A stretch of 53,722 bases of DNA from Streptomyces sp. APSN-46.1 (GTDB taxonomy: Bacteria; Actinomycetota; Actinomycetes; Streptomycetales; Streptomycetaceae). The notes below the pieces were generated by a model, which worked only from the letters and a program-made list of their open reading frames with translations, did no database searches and had not been told where the DNA came from. Positions 26,098 through 33,382 of this stretch are shown piece after piece. The stretch is taken from the NCBI RefSeq assembly GCF_022815725.1, contig NZ_JALGRF010000019.1, positions 1-53,722 of the forward strand, written 5' to 3'. Every line of letters begins with the position of its first letter. Position 1 is the first letter of the stretch. Both the position numbers and the translations under genes were made by a program.

Positions 26098-27251
26098 TGG
26101 ACCTCACGTACACCGAGGAGGAGCGGGAGTTCCGGGCCGGGCTGCGCGCCTGGCTCGGCAAGGTGCTGCCCGAACTGCCCGCCAAGCCCTCCCCCGACGA
26201 CTGGCCCGGCCGCCGCGCCTACGACCTCGGCTGGCAGCGCAGGCTGTACGACGCCGGGTACGCCGGACTGCACTGGCCCGTGGACGCGGGCGGGCGCGGC
26301 GCCACCCCGACCCAGCACCTGATCTTCCTGGAGGAGACCGAGCGCGCGGGCGCCCCGTACGTCGGCGCGAACTTCGTCGGGCTGCTGCACGCCGGGCCGA
26401 CGATCGCCGCCGAGGGCACCGCCGGCCAGCGGGCCCGCTGGCTGCCGCCCGTACTGCGCGGGGACGAGGTGTGGTGCCAGGGGTTCAGCGAGCCGGACGC
26501 CGGCTCCGACCTGGCCGCGCTGCGTACGCGCGCGGTGCGGGACGGCGACGCGTACGTGGTCACCGGGTCGAAGATCTGGACCTCGCACGCGGAGGTCGCC
26601 GACTGGTGCGAGCTGCTCGTGCGGACCGACGCGCGAGGCCCGAAGCACCGCGGGATCTCCTGGCTGGCCATGCCGATGGACGCGCCCGGGGTCACGATCC
26701 GGCCCCTGCGCACCCTCGCGGGATCGACCGAGTTCGCGGAGATGTTCCTCGACGAGGTCCGGGTGCCCGTCGCGAACCGGGTCGGGGACGAGAACGACGG
26801 CTGGCGCGTCACCATGGTGACCCTGTCGTTCGAGCGGGGCACCGCCTTCGTCGGCGAGGTCGTCGCCTGCCGGCGGACCCTCGCCGGGCTGGCGCGCACG
26901 GCCAAGGCCAACGGCCGCTGGGACGATCCCGTGCTACGTCGGAAACTGGGACGCCTGCACGGGGAGTTCGGCGCCCTCTGGAGGCTGACGCAGTGGAACG
27001 TCAGCGCGTCGGAGAGCTCCGGCGGGGTCCCGGGCGCGGGTGGCAGCGTCTTCAAGCTCGCGTACTCGCACGCGCGGCAGGAGCTGTACGACACCGCCGC
27101 CGAGGTGCTGGGCGCGGGCTCGCTCTCACTGGACGAGGAGTGGATGCCGGACCGGCTCTCGTCCCTCTCGTACACGATCGCGGCGGGCACCTCGCAGATC
27201 CAGCGCAACATCGTCGCCGAGCGCGTCCTCGGCCTCCCGAAGGGGCGGTGA
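26097..27251 (+). CDS. acyl-CoA dehydrogenase
   Basis: A 384-residue FAD enzyme for alpha,beta-dehydrogenation of an acyl-CoA. Signatures are QGFSEPDAGSDLAALRTRAVRDGD and KIWTSHAEVADWCELLVRTD (FAD/substrate strands), GSTEFAEMFLDEVRVPVANRVG, and a C-terminal AAGTSQIQRNIVAERVLGLP. It starts within the amidohydrolase stop codon and is followed after six bases by a second, shorter acyl-CoA dehydrogenase; the two probably form a heteromeric enzyme, as in steroid side-chain degradation (inference from pairing). Confidence 0.93.
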   Translation: MDLTYTEEEREFRAGLRAWLGKVLPELPAKPSPDDWPGRRAYDLGWQRRLYDAGYAGLHWPVDAGGRGATPTQHLIFLEETERAGAPYVGANFVGLLHAGPTIAAEGTAGQRARWLPPVLRGDEVWCQGFSEPDAGSDLAALRTRAVRDGDAYVVTGSKIWTSHAEVADWCELLVRTDARGPKHRGISWLAMPMDAPGVTIRPLRTLAGSTEFAEMFLDEVRVPVANRVGDENDGWRVTMVTLSFERGTAFVGEVVACRRTLAGLARTAKANGRWDDPVLRRKLGRLHGEFGALWRLTQWNVSASESSGGVPGAGGSVFKLAYSHARQELYDTAAEVLGAGSLSLDEEWMPDRLSSLSYTIAAGTSQIQRNIVAERVLGLPKGR

Positions 27252-27257
27252 GCGGCC

Positions 27258-28232
27258 GTGGACTTCCAGCCGACGCGGGACCAGCGGGACCTGCGGGCGG
27301 GCGTACGCGAGCTGCTCGCGCGGCGGTACGGGCGCGAGGCGCTGCGGGCGGCCGTCGAGAGCGGGACCGCCGTGGACCGGGACCTGTGGCGGGAGCTCGG
27401 CGCGGCCGGGTTCTTCGCGCTGCGCCTGCCCGAGGCCGAGGGCGGGGTCGGGCTGGGGCTGCCGGAGGCGGCGCTCCTCTTCGAGGAGGCCGGGCGGGCG
27501 CTGCTGCCGGGACCGCTGGTGGCCACGCACCTGGCCGCCGGGGTGGTCCCGGGCGCGGCGGCCGGGACGGCCGTGGTGACGGCCTTCGACCTGGGGGAGC
27601 TGGGCGACCTGGGGGACCTGGGCGGGCGGGGCGGGCGGGGCGGCCTGGGCGGGCGCGGCGGGTCGCTGGTGGCGTACCTGGGGGAGGCGGACGCGGTGCT
27701 CGGCGCGCCGTTACTCCCTTCGGGTGAGCCGGTGCGCTCGGCGGACCCGCTGACTCCGCTGCACCGGGTGGCCTCGGCCGGGGACGTCTCGGCGTACCGG
27801 GAGACGGGGGCGCTGCTGACGGCCGCGCTCCAGCTCGGGAGCGCGCTGCGGACGGTGGAGCTGGCGGTGCGGTACGCGGGGGAGCGCGAGCAGTTCGGGC
27901 AGCCGATCGGGGCGTTCCAGGCGGTCAAGCACCTGTGCGCGGGGATGCTGGTGCGGGCCGAGGTGGCCCGTACGGCGGTGTACGCGGCGGCGGTCACGGC
28001 TGACGCCGGGGAGATCGCGGCGGCGAAGCTGCTGGCCGACGAGGCCGCCGTGGGCAATGCCCGGGACTGCCTCCAGGTCTACGGCGGGATGGGGTTCACC
28101 TGGGAGGCGGACGTGCACCTGCACCTCAAGCGGGCGTGGGTGCGGGCCGAGCAGTGGCGGACGGCGGCGGAGGCGGAGGAACTGCTGGCGGCGGAGCTGT
28201 TGCTGAGCGCGACCGGTCCTGATGCGCGGTAG
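27258..28232 (+). CDS. acyl-CoA dehydrogenase, short partner subunit
   Basis: A 324-residue acyl-CoA dehydrogenase-like protein. It has the N-terminal helical domain (DQRDLRAGVRELLARRYG), a shortened beta domain, and a good C-terminal domain (YAGEREQFGQPIGAFQAVKHLCAGM, CLQVYGGMGFTWEADVHLHLKRA). A low-complexity Gly-Leu-Asp/Arg tract (LGDLGDLGGRGGRGGLGGRGG) at about residues 113-135 replaces part of the middle domain. Reduced middle domains are typical of the non-FAD-binding or half-site member of heteromeric pairs. GTG start, six bases after the upstream gene. Confidence 0.9.
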   Translation: MDFQPTRDQRDLRAGVRELLARRYGREALRAAVESGTAVDRDLWRELGAAGFFALRLPEAEGGVGLGLPEAALLFEEAGRALLPGPLVATHLAAGVVPGAAAGTAVVTAFDLGELGDLGDLGGRGGRGGLGGRGGSLVAYLGEADAVLGAPLLPSGEPVRSADPLTPLHRVASAGDVSAYRETGALLTAALQLGSALRTVELAVRYAGEREQFGQPIGAFQAVKHLCAGMLVRAEVARTAVYAAAVTADAGEIAAAKLLADEAAVGNARDCLQVYGGMGFTWEADVHLHLKRAWVRAEQWRTAAEAEELLAAELLLSATGPDAR

Positions 28233-28577
28233 CGGGGCGGGCTGCGGGCGGGCCTGAGGGCGGTCGCTGACGGTGAGGGGAGGGAGGGTGTGGGACGCAT
28301 GTCCGATTGCAGAGAGTTGATATCGGTTTGTGTCCTACGCCCGACTCATTGCGGCCCGGAGTCGGGGGCCTGCTCGGGTACGCTCCCGGGAATGCGAGCG
28401 GCCCAGCGGCGCGTGCGTCGCGCAGTATGCACCACGCCTACTCCTTCGCGCTGGAATATGCCCGAAGCGCTTGTTGTGGTGACTGTATGTCAACCATGCT
28501 GCTTCGCAAGGGGGTCACGGATCGTGATCCCGTACCTTCGTGAGGCGAAGTGTCCGCCGGGTCGGATGGTGTGAGCG
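28233..28577. other. intergenic stretch without a supportable gene
   Basis: This 345-base stretch has weaker third-position GC bias than its neighbours and only short open frames (for example 28307-28543) that match nothing I know. It separates the catabolic operon from a HATPase gene and probably carries that gene's promoter. I see no clear repeat or strong terminator. Confidence 0.5.
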
Positions 28578-29084
28578 GTGCAGGTGCTTCAGGTTCAGCT
28601 GGAGGTAGGACCGGACCCCGCCGAGGTCGGCCGGGCCCGCCGATGGGCGCGCTCCCGGCTGGCGGGATCCGGCATAGGGGATGACGAACCGCTCGCCGAG
28701 ACGCTGATCCTGCTGATCTCCGAGCTGGTCACGAACGCGGTCGTGCACACGGGCTGTCCGGCCGTGCTGCGGATGCTGTTCGGGGGGCCGGGGGTGCGGG
28801 TCGAGGTCGCCGACGCGAGCGACCGGGCGCCGGCCCGGCGGCAGGCCGCCGGGGACGACACGGGCGGGCGCGGGCTGGAGCTGGTGGACGGCCTGGCGGA
28901 CCGCTGGGGGTGGCAGCACGAGGGCGCGGGCAAACGGATCTGGTGCGAGGTCGACCGCGCGGAGAAGGCCGCGGACCGCGCCGGGGACTGGGCGTCGGAC
29001 TGCGCGGTCGACTGCGCGGCGAGTCGTCCTGACGAGGCGTCGGAAAGTTGTGGGCCGATCCGGGAACCGCGCGTGTACCTCTAA
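28578..29084 (+). CDS. HATPase_c_2 ATP-binding protein (anti-sigma-like)
   Basis: A 168-residue GHKL-fold protein of the large Streptomyces anti-sigma/regulatory ATPase family. The N box is ETLILLISELVTNAVVHTG (Glu and Asn for Mg-ATP), then VRVEVADAS (G1) and GRGLELVDGLADRWGW (G2). The last 45 residues are an acidic Asp/Cys/Ala-rich tail (GDWASDCAVDCAASRPD), unusual for the family. No sigma factor or antagonist gene is adjacent. GTG start with a weak ribosome site. Confidence 0.85.
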   Translation: MQVLQVQLEVGPDPAEVGRARRWARSRLAGSGIGDDEPLAETLILLISELVTNAVVHTGCPAVLRMLFGGPGVRVEVADASDRAPARRQAAGDDTGGRGLELVDGLADRWGWQHEGAGKRIWCEVDRAEKAADRAGDWASDCAVDCAASRPDEASESCGPIREPRVYL

Positions 29085-29092
29085 CGAGGTGT

Positions 29093-29105
29093 TGACGGAC
29101 CGTCA
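29093..29105. promoter_or_regulatory. perfect 13-bp palindrome TGACGG-A-CCGTCA
   Basis: It lies eight bases after the HATPase gene, in the 204-base gap before the XRE gene's 3' end. The core resembles the TGACG...CGTCA sites at 47099 and 51711, but its flanks differ (T instead of C/G) and no gene starts next to it. Possibly an operator for a missed transcript or a stray site. Confidence 0.35.
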
Positions 29106-29288
29106 TGTGTTGATCACCCTGGTGGTGAACGATTCGTCGCGAGGGGACGCCAAGGGTCCTTGCCTTGACGAGTGCGGGTCGTGGGGTGGCGGCTGCCGTG
29201 CCGCGCTCGGGGCGCGCACGGAGGCACGCCGCCACCCGCAGCATCCTCCTCCCGAGGGGGAGGAGTCTGCGCGTGGCCGGCGTCGGGC

Positions 29289-29861
29289 CTAATCGGAAGG
29301 CCGCGCGCTGGGGATGTAGGCGGCGAGGGTCATCTCGACGGTGATGTCGCCGTCGTTGCGGTACCCGTGGGAGACGTCGGTGGAGAGTGTCGCCGAGTAG
29401 CCGGTCGGCATGGGGTGGATCTCTCCGTCGACGATGAGCGTGAGCTCGCCCGCGGTGACGTGGAGCAGTTCGGTGGTGCCCGGCGGATGGGGAGCCGAGA
29501 GGCTCACGTCGCCGGGTTCGAGCCGCCACGTCCACAGCTCGAAGGCGCCCTGGTCGCAGTTCCCGGCCAGGAGCGTGCTGGAGCTCCCGGACTCGGTCGA
29601 CCACACGCGGATGGCCCGCTCCGGGGGAGTGAGGCGTACGCGCGGCACCTGGTTGGTGTCGAGCAGGGCCGTCATATCGACACCGAGGGCGTCGGCGAGT
29701 TTGACCATCGTCTCCAGGCTGGGGTTGGTGCGGGCCTGCTCGACCTGGATGACCATGCCGCGGCTGAGCCCGGCGCGGGCGGCGAGCCTGTCGAGGGTGA
29801 GGCCCCGACGGGTGCGCCAGTGCTTGAGGTTGCGGGCGAGCGACTGTGAGAGCTGATCCAT
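29289..29861 (-). CDS. XRE-family regulator with C-terminal cupin domain
   Basis: A 190-residue protein. The helix-turn-helix is at residues 8-62 (LARNLKHWRTRRGLTLDRLAARAGLSRGMVIQVEQARTNPSLETMVKLADALG); a cupin beta-barrel covers about 100-185 (WRLEPGDVSLSAPHPPGTTELLHVTAGELTLIVDG). Cupin-XRE proteins usually sense a small molecule or metal and control neighbouring metabolic or export genes. GTG (29870) and ATG (29861) starts are both possible; the ATG begins the conserved MDQLSQSLARNL. Divergent from a TetR gene; a shared palindrome lies between them. Confidence 0.9.
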   Translation of the reverse strand: MDQLSQSLARNLKHWRTRRGLTLDRLAARAGLSRGMVIQVEQARTNPSLETMVKLADALGVDMTALLDTNQVPRVRLTPPERAIRVWSTESGSSSTLLAGNCDQGAFELWTWRLEPGDVSLSAPHPPGTTELLHVTAGELTLIVDGEIHPMPTGYSATLSTDVSHGYRNDGDITVEMTLAAYIPSARPSD

Positions 29862-29922
29862 GTCCAACACGTCTCGTCCAATACATTAGACGCTGGAGTT
29901 CATTCCCGTAGTCTATGCTTCG

Positions 29923-29945
29923 CTGCGCTGGAACGTTCAACGCAG
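29923..29945. promoter_or_regulatory. inverted repeat between divergent XRE and TetR genes
   Basis: CTGCG (29923-29927) and CGCAG (29941-29945) flank the palindromic core GAACGTTC. On the reverse strand TTGAAC (29935-29940) with CATAGA at 29912-29917 is a plausible promoter for the XRE gene. On the forward strand TAGATA at 29948-29953 is a possible -10 for the TetR gene. A dimer bound here would cover both promoters. It does not match the classical butyrolactone-receptor operator well. Confidence 0.5.
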
Positions 29946-29992
29946 TGTAGATAAAGGCGAGTTGGCCGTTACAGACGCAGGGGGAGTGTCAA

Positions 29993-30631
29993 GTGGCAAT
30001 CCAGCAGCGAGCGGCGAGAACGAAGCAGATCATCCTGCGGGCCGCGGCCGGCGCGTTCGACGAGGACGGCTACGAGCGCACCTCGCTGAGCCGGATCGGC
30101 GAGCGGGCCAAGGTGACGACAGGCGCCGTGGTGTTCCACTTCGGTACGAAGGCCGCTCTGGCCGAAGCGGTCAGGGAGCGGTCCCGGACGGTGACGCGCA
30201 AGGCCGTCGAGTCGGCGGCGAACGAGGTGTCGGGGGTCGTGGACCAGCTGGTGGCCGTCACGCGCACGCTGATCGACCTCTTCGAGACCGACGAGTCGGT
30301 GCGGGCCGGTGAGCGGTTGTCGAGGGAGCTGAAACCGCAGGGCAACCCGGACGAGGAGTGCCCGTGGCGGCGGGAGGTGGCGCGGCTGTCGCGGAACGTG
30401 GAGGCCGAAGGGCTGCTGCGGCCGGGGGCGGACGCCACGGCGCTGGCGGCGCTGGTCAGCTATGTGGTCAGCGGCGTGGAGCTGGCCATGCGGCGGGCAC
30501 CGCTGCCCGCGGACGAGCCCTGGCTCGGGGAGGCGGGCTCACTGGACGGGGCGGCCCAGGTGCGACTGGAGCGGATCTGGGGCCTGCTGCTCCCCATCCT
30601 GGGCGGGCAGGTGTACGTCGGGGCCGTCTAG
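29993..30631 (+). CDS. TetR regulator resembling gamma-butyrolactone receptors (ArpA/ScbR type)
   Basis: A 212-residue protein. The HTH (QRAARTKQIILRAAAGAFDEDGYERTSLSRIGERAKVTTGAVVFHFGTKAALAEAV) and ligand half (VRAGERLSRELKPQG, then AALVSYVVSGVELAMRR, RIWGLLLPIL) follow the ArpA/ScbR pattern. No signal synthase (AfsA/ScbA type) is in the window, so it may be a pseudo-receptor or respond to a signal made elsewhere. GTG start with GGGGGAG six bases upstream. Its position 4 kb before the nitroimidazole-type cluster makes it a candidate pathway regulator. Confidence 0.82.
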   Translation: MAIQQRAARTKQIILRAAAGAFDEDGYERTSLSRIGERAKVTTGAVVFHFGTKAALAEAVRERSRTVTRKAVESAANEVSGVVDQLVAVTRTLIDLFETDESVRAGERLSRELKPQGNPDEECPWRREVARLSRNVEAEGLLRPGADATALAALVSYVVSGVELAMRRAPLPADEPWLGEAGSLDGAAQVRLERIWGLLLPILGGQVYVGAV

Positions 30632-30640
30632 GTCCGGCCG

Positions 30641-30702
30641 GGGCCGTCCGGGGTCAGGGCCGTCCGGGTCCGGGCCGCCCGGGTCCGGGCCGTCCGGGTT
30701 CA
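30641..30702. repeat. GC-rich 15/16-bp tandem repeat between convergent TetR genes
   Basis: About four units of the type GGGCCGTCCGGGTCC (starts near 30641, 30657, 30672 and 30687) fill the gap, and a further copy runs into the 3' end of the second TetR gene. The CCGGG-rich units can form hairpins and probably terminate both transcripts. Confidence 0.7.
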
Positions 30703-31347
30703 GGGCCGCCCGGGATCCAGGAGGCGCCGGGCGAACACGCAGAGGGCCTGGGCGATGCGCTCGTGGGGGATGCCCAGGGTGTTGCGCTGATGGTGGTAGA
30801 GCTCCGGGGCCAGGGGGCCGAGGGCGATGTCGGCGAGCGCGTCGGGGTCCGGGGCCCCGCCGGCGATGAGCAGGGTGCGCACATGGAGGCGCCAGAAGGC
30901 GTAGGCGCCGGTGACGTAGCGGGCGGGCCCCGTTTCCGCGCCCAGCGCGAGGGGCAGATGCCGCTGGAGCAGGTCCAGGTAGGCGAGGTAGAACGCGGCC
31001 AGTCGTTCGGCGGGGGGTGCCTCCGGCCCCAGCGGCGGCGGGCCGTAGATCATCTGCCCCTGTAGCCGGCGTTCGTGCTCGTCCAGGAGGGCGGTGGCGA
31101 CGGCGGACGGGTCGGGGAACGAGCGGTAGAGGGTCGCGCGGCCGACGCCCGCGGCCTTCGCGATCTGCTCCATCGTGACGGTGCGCGGATCGTGCGTGGT
31201 GAAGAGCAGTTCGGCGGCGGAGAGGATCTGCGCGCGATTGCGCACCGCGTCGGCGCGCTGCCGCGGTGCGGCGGCGCCCCGGGGCACCGCCTGGAGATCA
31301 CCGCGGAGGACTACGGGCGGGGCGGGATGCTCGTCGCCGTTACTCAT
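30700..31347 (-). CDS. TetR family regulator divergent from YdcZ-type transporter
   Basis: A 215-residue protein with a Pro/Ala-rich lead, then the HTH at about residues 38-80 (NRAQILSAAELLFTTHDPRTVTMEQIAKAAGVGRATLYRSFPD) and a helical effector domain. The ATG at 31347 has AAGGTGA upstream. It lies head-to-head with the transporter at 31455, and two matching operator-like repeats lie between them, so it most likely represses that transporter and itself in the absence of ligand. Confidence 0.87.
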   Translation of the reverse strand: MSNGDEHPAPPVVLRGDLQAVPRGAAAPRQRADAVRNRAQILSAAELLFTTHDPRTVTMEQIAKAAGVGRATLYRSFPDPSAVATALLDEHERRLQGQMIYGPPPLGPEAPPAERLAAFYLAYLDLLQRHLPLALGAETGPARYVTGAYAFWRLHVRTLLIAGGAPDPDALADIALGPLAPELYHHQRNTLGIPHERIAQALCVFARRLLDPGRP

Positions 31348-31372
31348 GCGGGTCACCTTACTTCCCAAAACC

Positions 31373-31437
31373 TTAAGTGGACGGCTTGTCCGTTTGGCAT
31401 ACTCAGGTCTATGTTAAGTGAGACGACCGTCCGTTTG
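31373..31437. promoter_or_regulatory. twin operator-like repeats and promoter, TetR/transporter
   Basis: Two direct copies of a 24-base element (31373-31396 and 31414-31437), both starting TTAAGTG and ending GTCCGTTTG. Each contains a partial dyad, GGAC-N5-GTCC in the first copy. The start-to-start distance is 41 bp, close to four helical turns. TTGTCC (31386-31391) and TATGTT (31410-31415) with an 18-base spacer make a plausible transporter promoter, overlapped by both copies. Confidence 0.65.
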
Positions 31438-31454
31438 ATGTGTGGGAGAACAAG

Positions 31455-32393
31455 ATGAACGCTGCGCTGCTCGCGGCAGCCCTCCTGGTCGGGTGCCTCC
31501 TGGCCGTCCAGGCGTCGGTCAACCTGCAACTGAACAAGGCCGTGGGAACCCCCTACGGTGCCTCCACGGTCCAACTGAGCGTGGCCACCGGACTCCTGGT
31601 GGTCCTGGCGGCGGTGACCGGCTCGCTCGGCGCGCTCGGGAAGATCCCCGACGTCGAGTGGTGGCATCTGCTGGGCGGCCTGGCCAGCCCCCTCTACATC
31701 ACCAGTGGCATCCTGCTCTTCCCCCGGCTGGGAGCCCTGGCCTCGGTCGGGCTGTTCGTCACGGGGCAGATGTTCTCCTCACTCGTCCTCGACCTGGGCG
31801 GCCTCTTCGGCCTGGAGAAGAAGGGCCTGAGCCCGGGCATCGCGCTCGGCGCCCTCGCGGTCCTCGCCGGCATCATCGTGATCATCCGGGGACAGCAGGC
31901 GGCCGCCCCGCCCGGAGCCCCGACGATGTCGGGGCCGGGCCGGATCGGATGGATCGTCCTCGGCATCGTCGCCGGCGGCGTGCTCCCGATCCAGGGCGCG
32001 GTCAACGCCAAGCTCCGGCACGGTCTGGGCGCCCCGATCACGGTGGCGGCCTTCAGCTTCACGGTGGCCACGCTCACCATCGCCGTCGTCCTGCTGGTGC
32101 TGCGCCTGACGGGCAAGACCCCCAAGCCGCAGCTGACCCCGCTGAAGGCGATGCCCTGGTGGGGCTGGCTCGGCGGAGCCTGCGCCGCGGGCTACGTCAC
32201 CGGCACGTTCCTGCTGATCCCCGAGATCGGCGCCGCGGTGACCATCGGGCTGACCGTGACCGGCCAGCAGCTGACCTCCGCCCTGATCGACCACCGGGGC
32301 ATGTTCCGGCTGCCGACCCGGGTGCTGAGCGTGCCGCGTCTGACGGGACTCGGCCTGCTGCTCGCCGGCTCGCTGGCCATCCAACTCGTCTGA
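31455..32393 (+). CDS. DMT-superfamily transporter, doubled YdcZ (DUF606) type
   Basis: A 312-residue membrane protein with about 10 transmembrane helices. The two halves are internally homologous: VQASVNLQLNKAVGTPYGAS opens the first and IQGAVNAKLRHGLGAPITVA the second, so two DUF606 units are fused. Single-unit homologues are about 150 residues. Substrate unknown; small-molecule efflux is likely given the TetR partner. GGGAG lies seven bases before the ATG. It is followed by the MBL-fold gene after 67 bases and could export a product of the downstream cluster (inference). Confidence 0.88.
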   Translation: MNAALLAAALLVGCLLAVQASVNLQLNKAVGTPYGASTVQLSVATGLLVVLAAVTGSLGALGKIPDVEWWHLLGGLASPLYITSGILLFPRLGALASVGLFVTGQMFSSLVLDLGGLFGLEKKGLSPGIALGALAVLAGIIVIIRGQQAAAPPGAPTMSGPGRIGWIVLGIVAGGVLPIQGAVNAKLRHGLGAPITVAAFSFTVATLTIAVVLLVLRLTGKTPKPQLTPLKAMPWWGWLGGACAAGYVTGTFLLIPEIGAAVTIGLTVTGQQLTSALIDHRGMFRLPTRVLSVPRLTGLGLLLAGSLAIQLV

Positions 32394-32413
32394 GCTCGCG
32401 CTCGTCCGACCTT

Positions 32414-32440
32414 GAGAGACCCGAGAGACCCGAGAGACCC
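32414..32440. repeat. 9-bp tandem repeat GAGAGACCC x3
   Basis: Three perfect copies (32414, 32423, 32432) plus a GAGAGA remnant sit just before the AGAAGG ribosome site of the MBL-fold gene. Change in copy number would alter the leader only. Confidence 0.85.
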
Positions 32441-32460
32441 GAGAGAGAAGGCTGTTCCTC

Positions 32461-33285
32461 GTGGAGACCTACGCCATAGGGCCCGAACTGCACGCGCTGC
32501 CCTCTGAACTGCCGATACCCGACTTGGGCCTGCAGCCGGTCAACGCCTACTTGCTGCGCGGTGAGCAGCCGATGCTGGTGGACACGGGCATGCCCGTGGA
32601 CCGGGACGCGTTCGAAGAGGCCCTGTGGTCCCTGGTGGACCCCGCCGATCTGCGGTGGATCGCCATCACCCATGACGACCGGGACCACACCGGGAGCCTG
32701 GCGCGCATACTCGACCGCGCTCCCGGCGCCAAGGTCGTCACGAACGGGATATCGCTCACCCGACTGTCCGAGGAATTCGAAATCCCGCGTGAGCGGGTGG
32801 TGACGGTGAACCCCGGGAGCCGAATATCGATCGGTGACCGGACTCTCAGCTTCCACCGGCCGCCCACGTTCGACTCGCCCGGCACGCTCGCACTATTCGA
32901 CCACGAGGCCGGCACGCTTTTCAGTTCGGACAGTTTCGGCACCGTCATACCTGAAACCGTGCAGCACTTCGGTGATGCCGACGTAAAAGAATTCTTCGAG
33001 GGCTTCGACGTCCTGAACCGGGCGATCGCCCCGTGGACAGCCCTCGTCGACGCGGAGAAGTTCCTCCGCACCGTCCGGGCGGTGTCCTCCCTCTCCCCGG
33101 CCCGGCTGCTGTCCGCCCACGGGCCGACGGTGGAGGGCCGGATGGTCACCTCCCTGATGGAGGCCATGGCCCGCATCCCGTTCCTGCCGGCGTGGCTTCC
33201 GGGCGCGGACATCGACCTCGAAGCCGCCCTGGACGCGCACGGCGCCCAAGCCGCCCAAGCCGGCCAAGCCGCCGTGACTGCCTGA
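32461..33285 (+). CDS. MBL-fold metalloprotein resembling oxygen-binding diiron proteins
   Basis: A 274-residue metallo-beta-lactamase-fold protein. The metal motif is His71-x-Asp73-x-Asp75-His76 (THDDRDHTG) rather than HxHxDH; an acidic third position is typical of flavodiiron and ODP-type diiron domains. Later come FSSDSFGTVIPE (bridging Asp) and SAHGP (His). The usual His before SPG is replaced (FDSPGTLALFD), as in some ODP proteins. It may bind O2 or NO, or act as a hydrolase. The tail is an Ala-Gln repeat (AQAAQAGQAA). GTG start. Probably in the same unit as the DsbA-fold gene. Confidence 0.8.
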   Translation: METYAIGPELHALPSELPIPDLGLQPVNAYLLRGEQPMLVDTGMPVDRDAFEEALWSLVDPADLRWIAITHDDRDHTGSLARILDRAPGAKVVTNGISLTRLSEEFEIPRERVVTVNPGSRISIGDRTLSFHRPPTFDSPGTLALFDHEAGTLFSSDSFGTVIPETVQHFGDADVKEFFEGFDVLNRAIAPWTALVDAEKFLRTVRAVSSLSPARLLSAHGPTVEGRMVTSLMEAMARIPFLPAWLPGADIDLEAALDAHGAQAAQAGQAAVTA

Positions 33286-33382
33286 GCCCTGGCTGCCTGA
33301 GCCCTCGGCCCTGAGCCACTGCTGAGCCGAGCTGCCTGAACCACTCACTCCGCTCTTTCCCCGACACCCCTCGGAGTCCCCG

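Noticed and set aside
28307..28543. Possible small gene in the gap before the HATPase gene
   Set aside because: No convincing ribosome site, no family resemblance and weak codon bias.
29923..29945. Classical butyrolactone autoregulatory element
   Set aside because: The arms and AT-rich halves of known elements are not reproduced; kept only as a generic inverted repeat.
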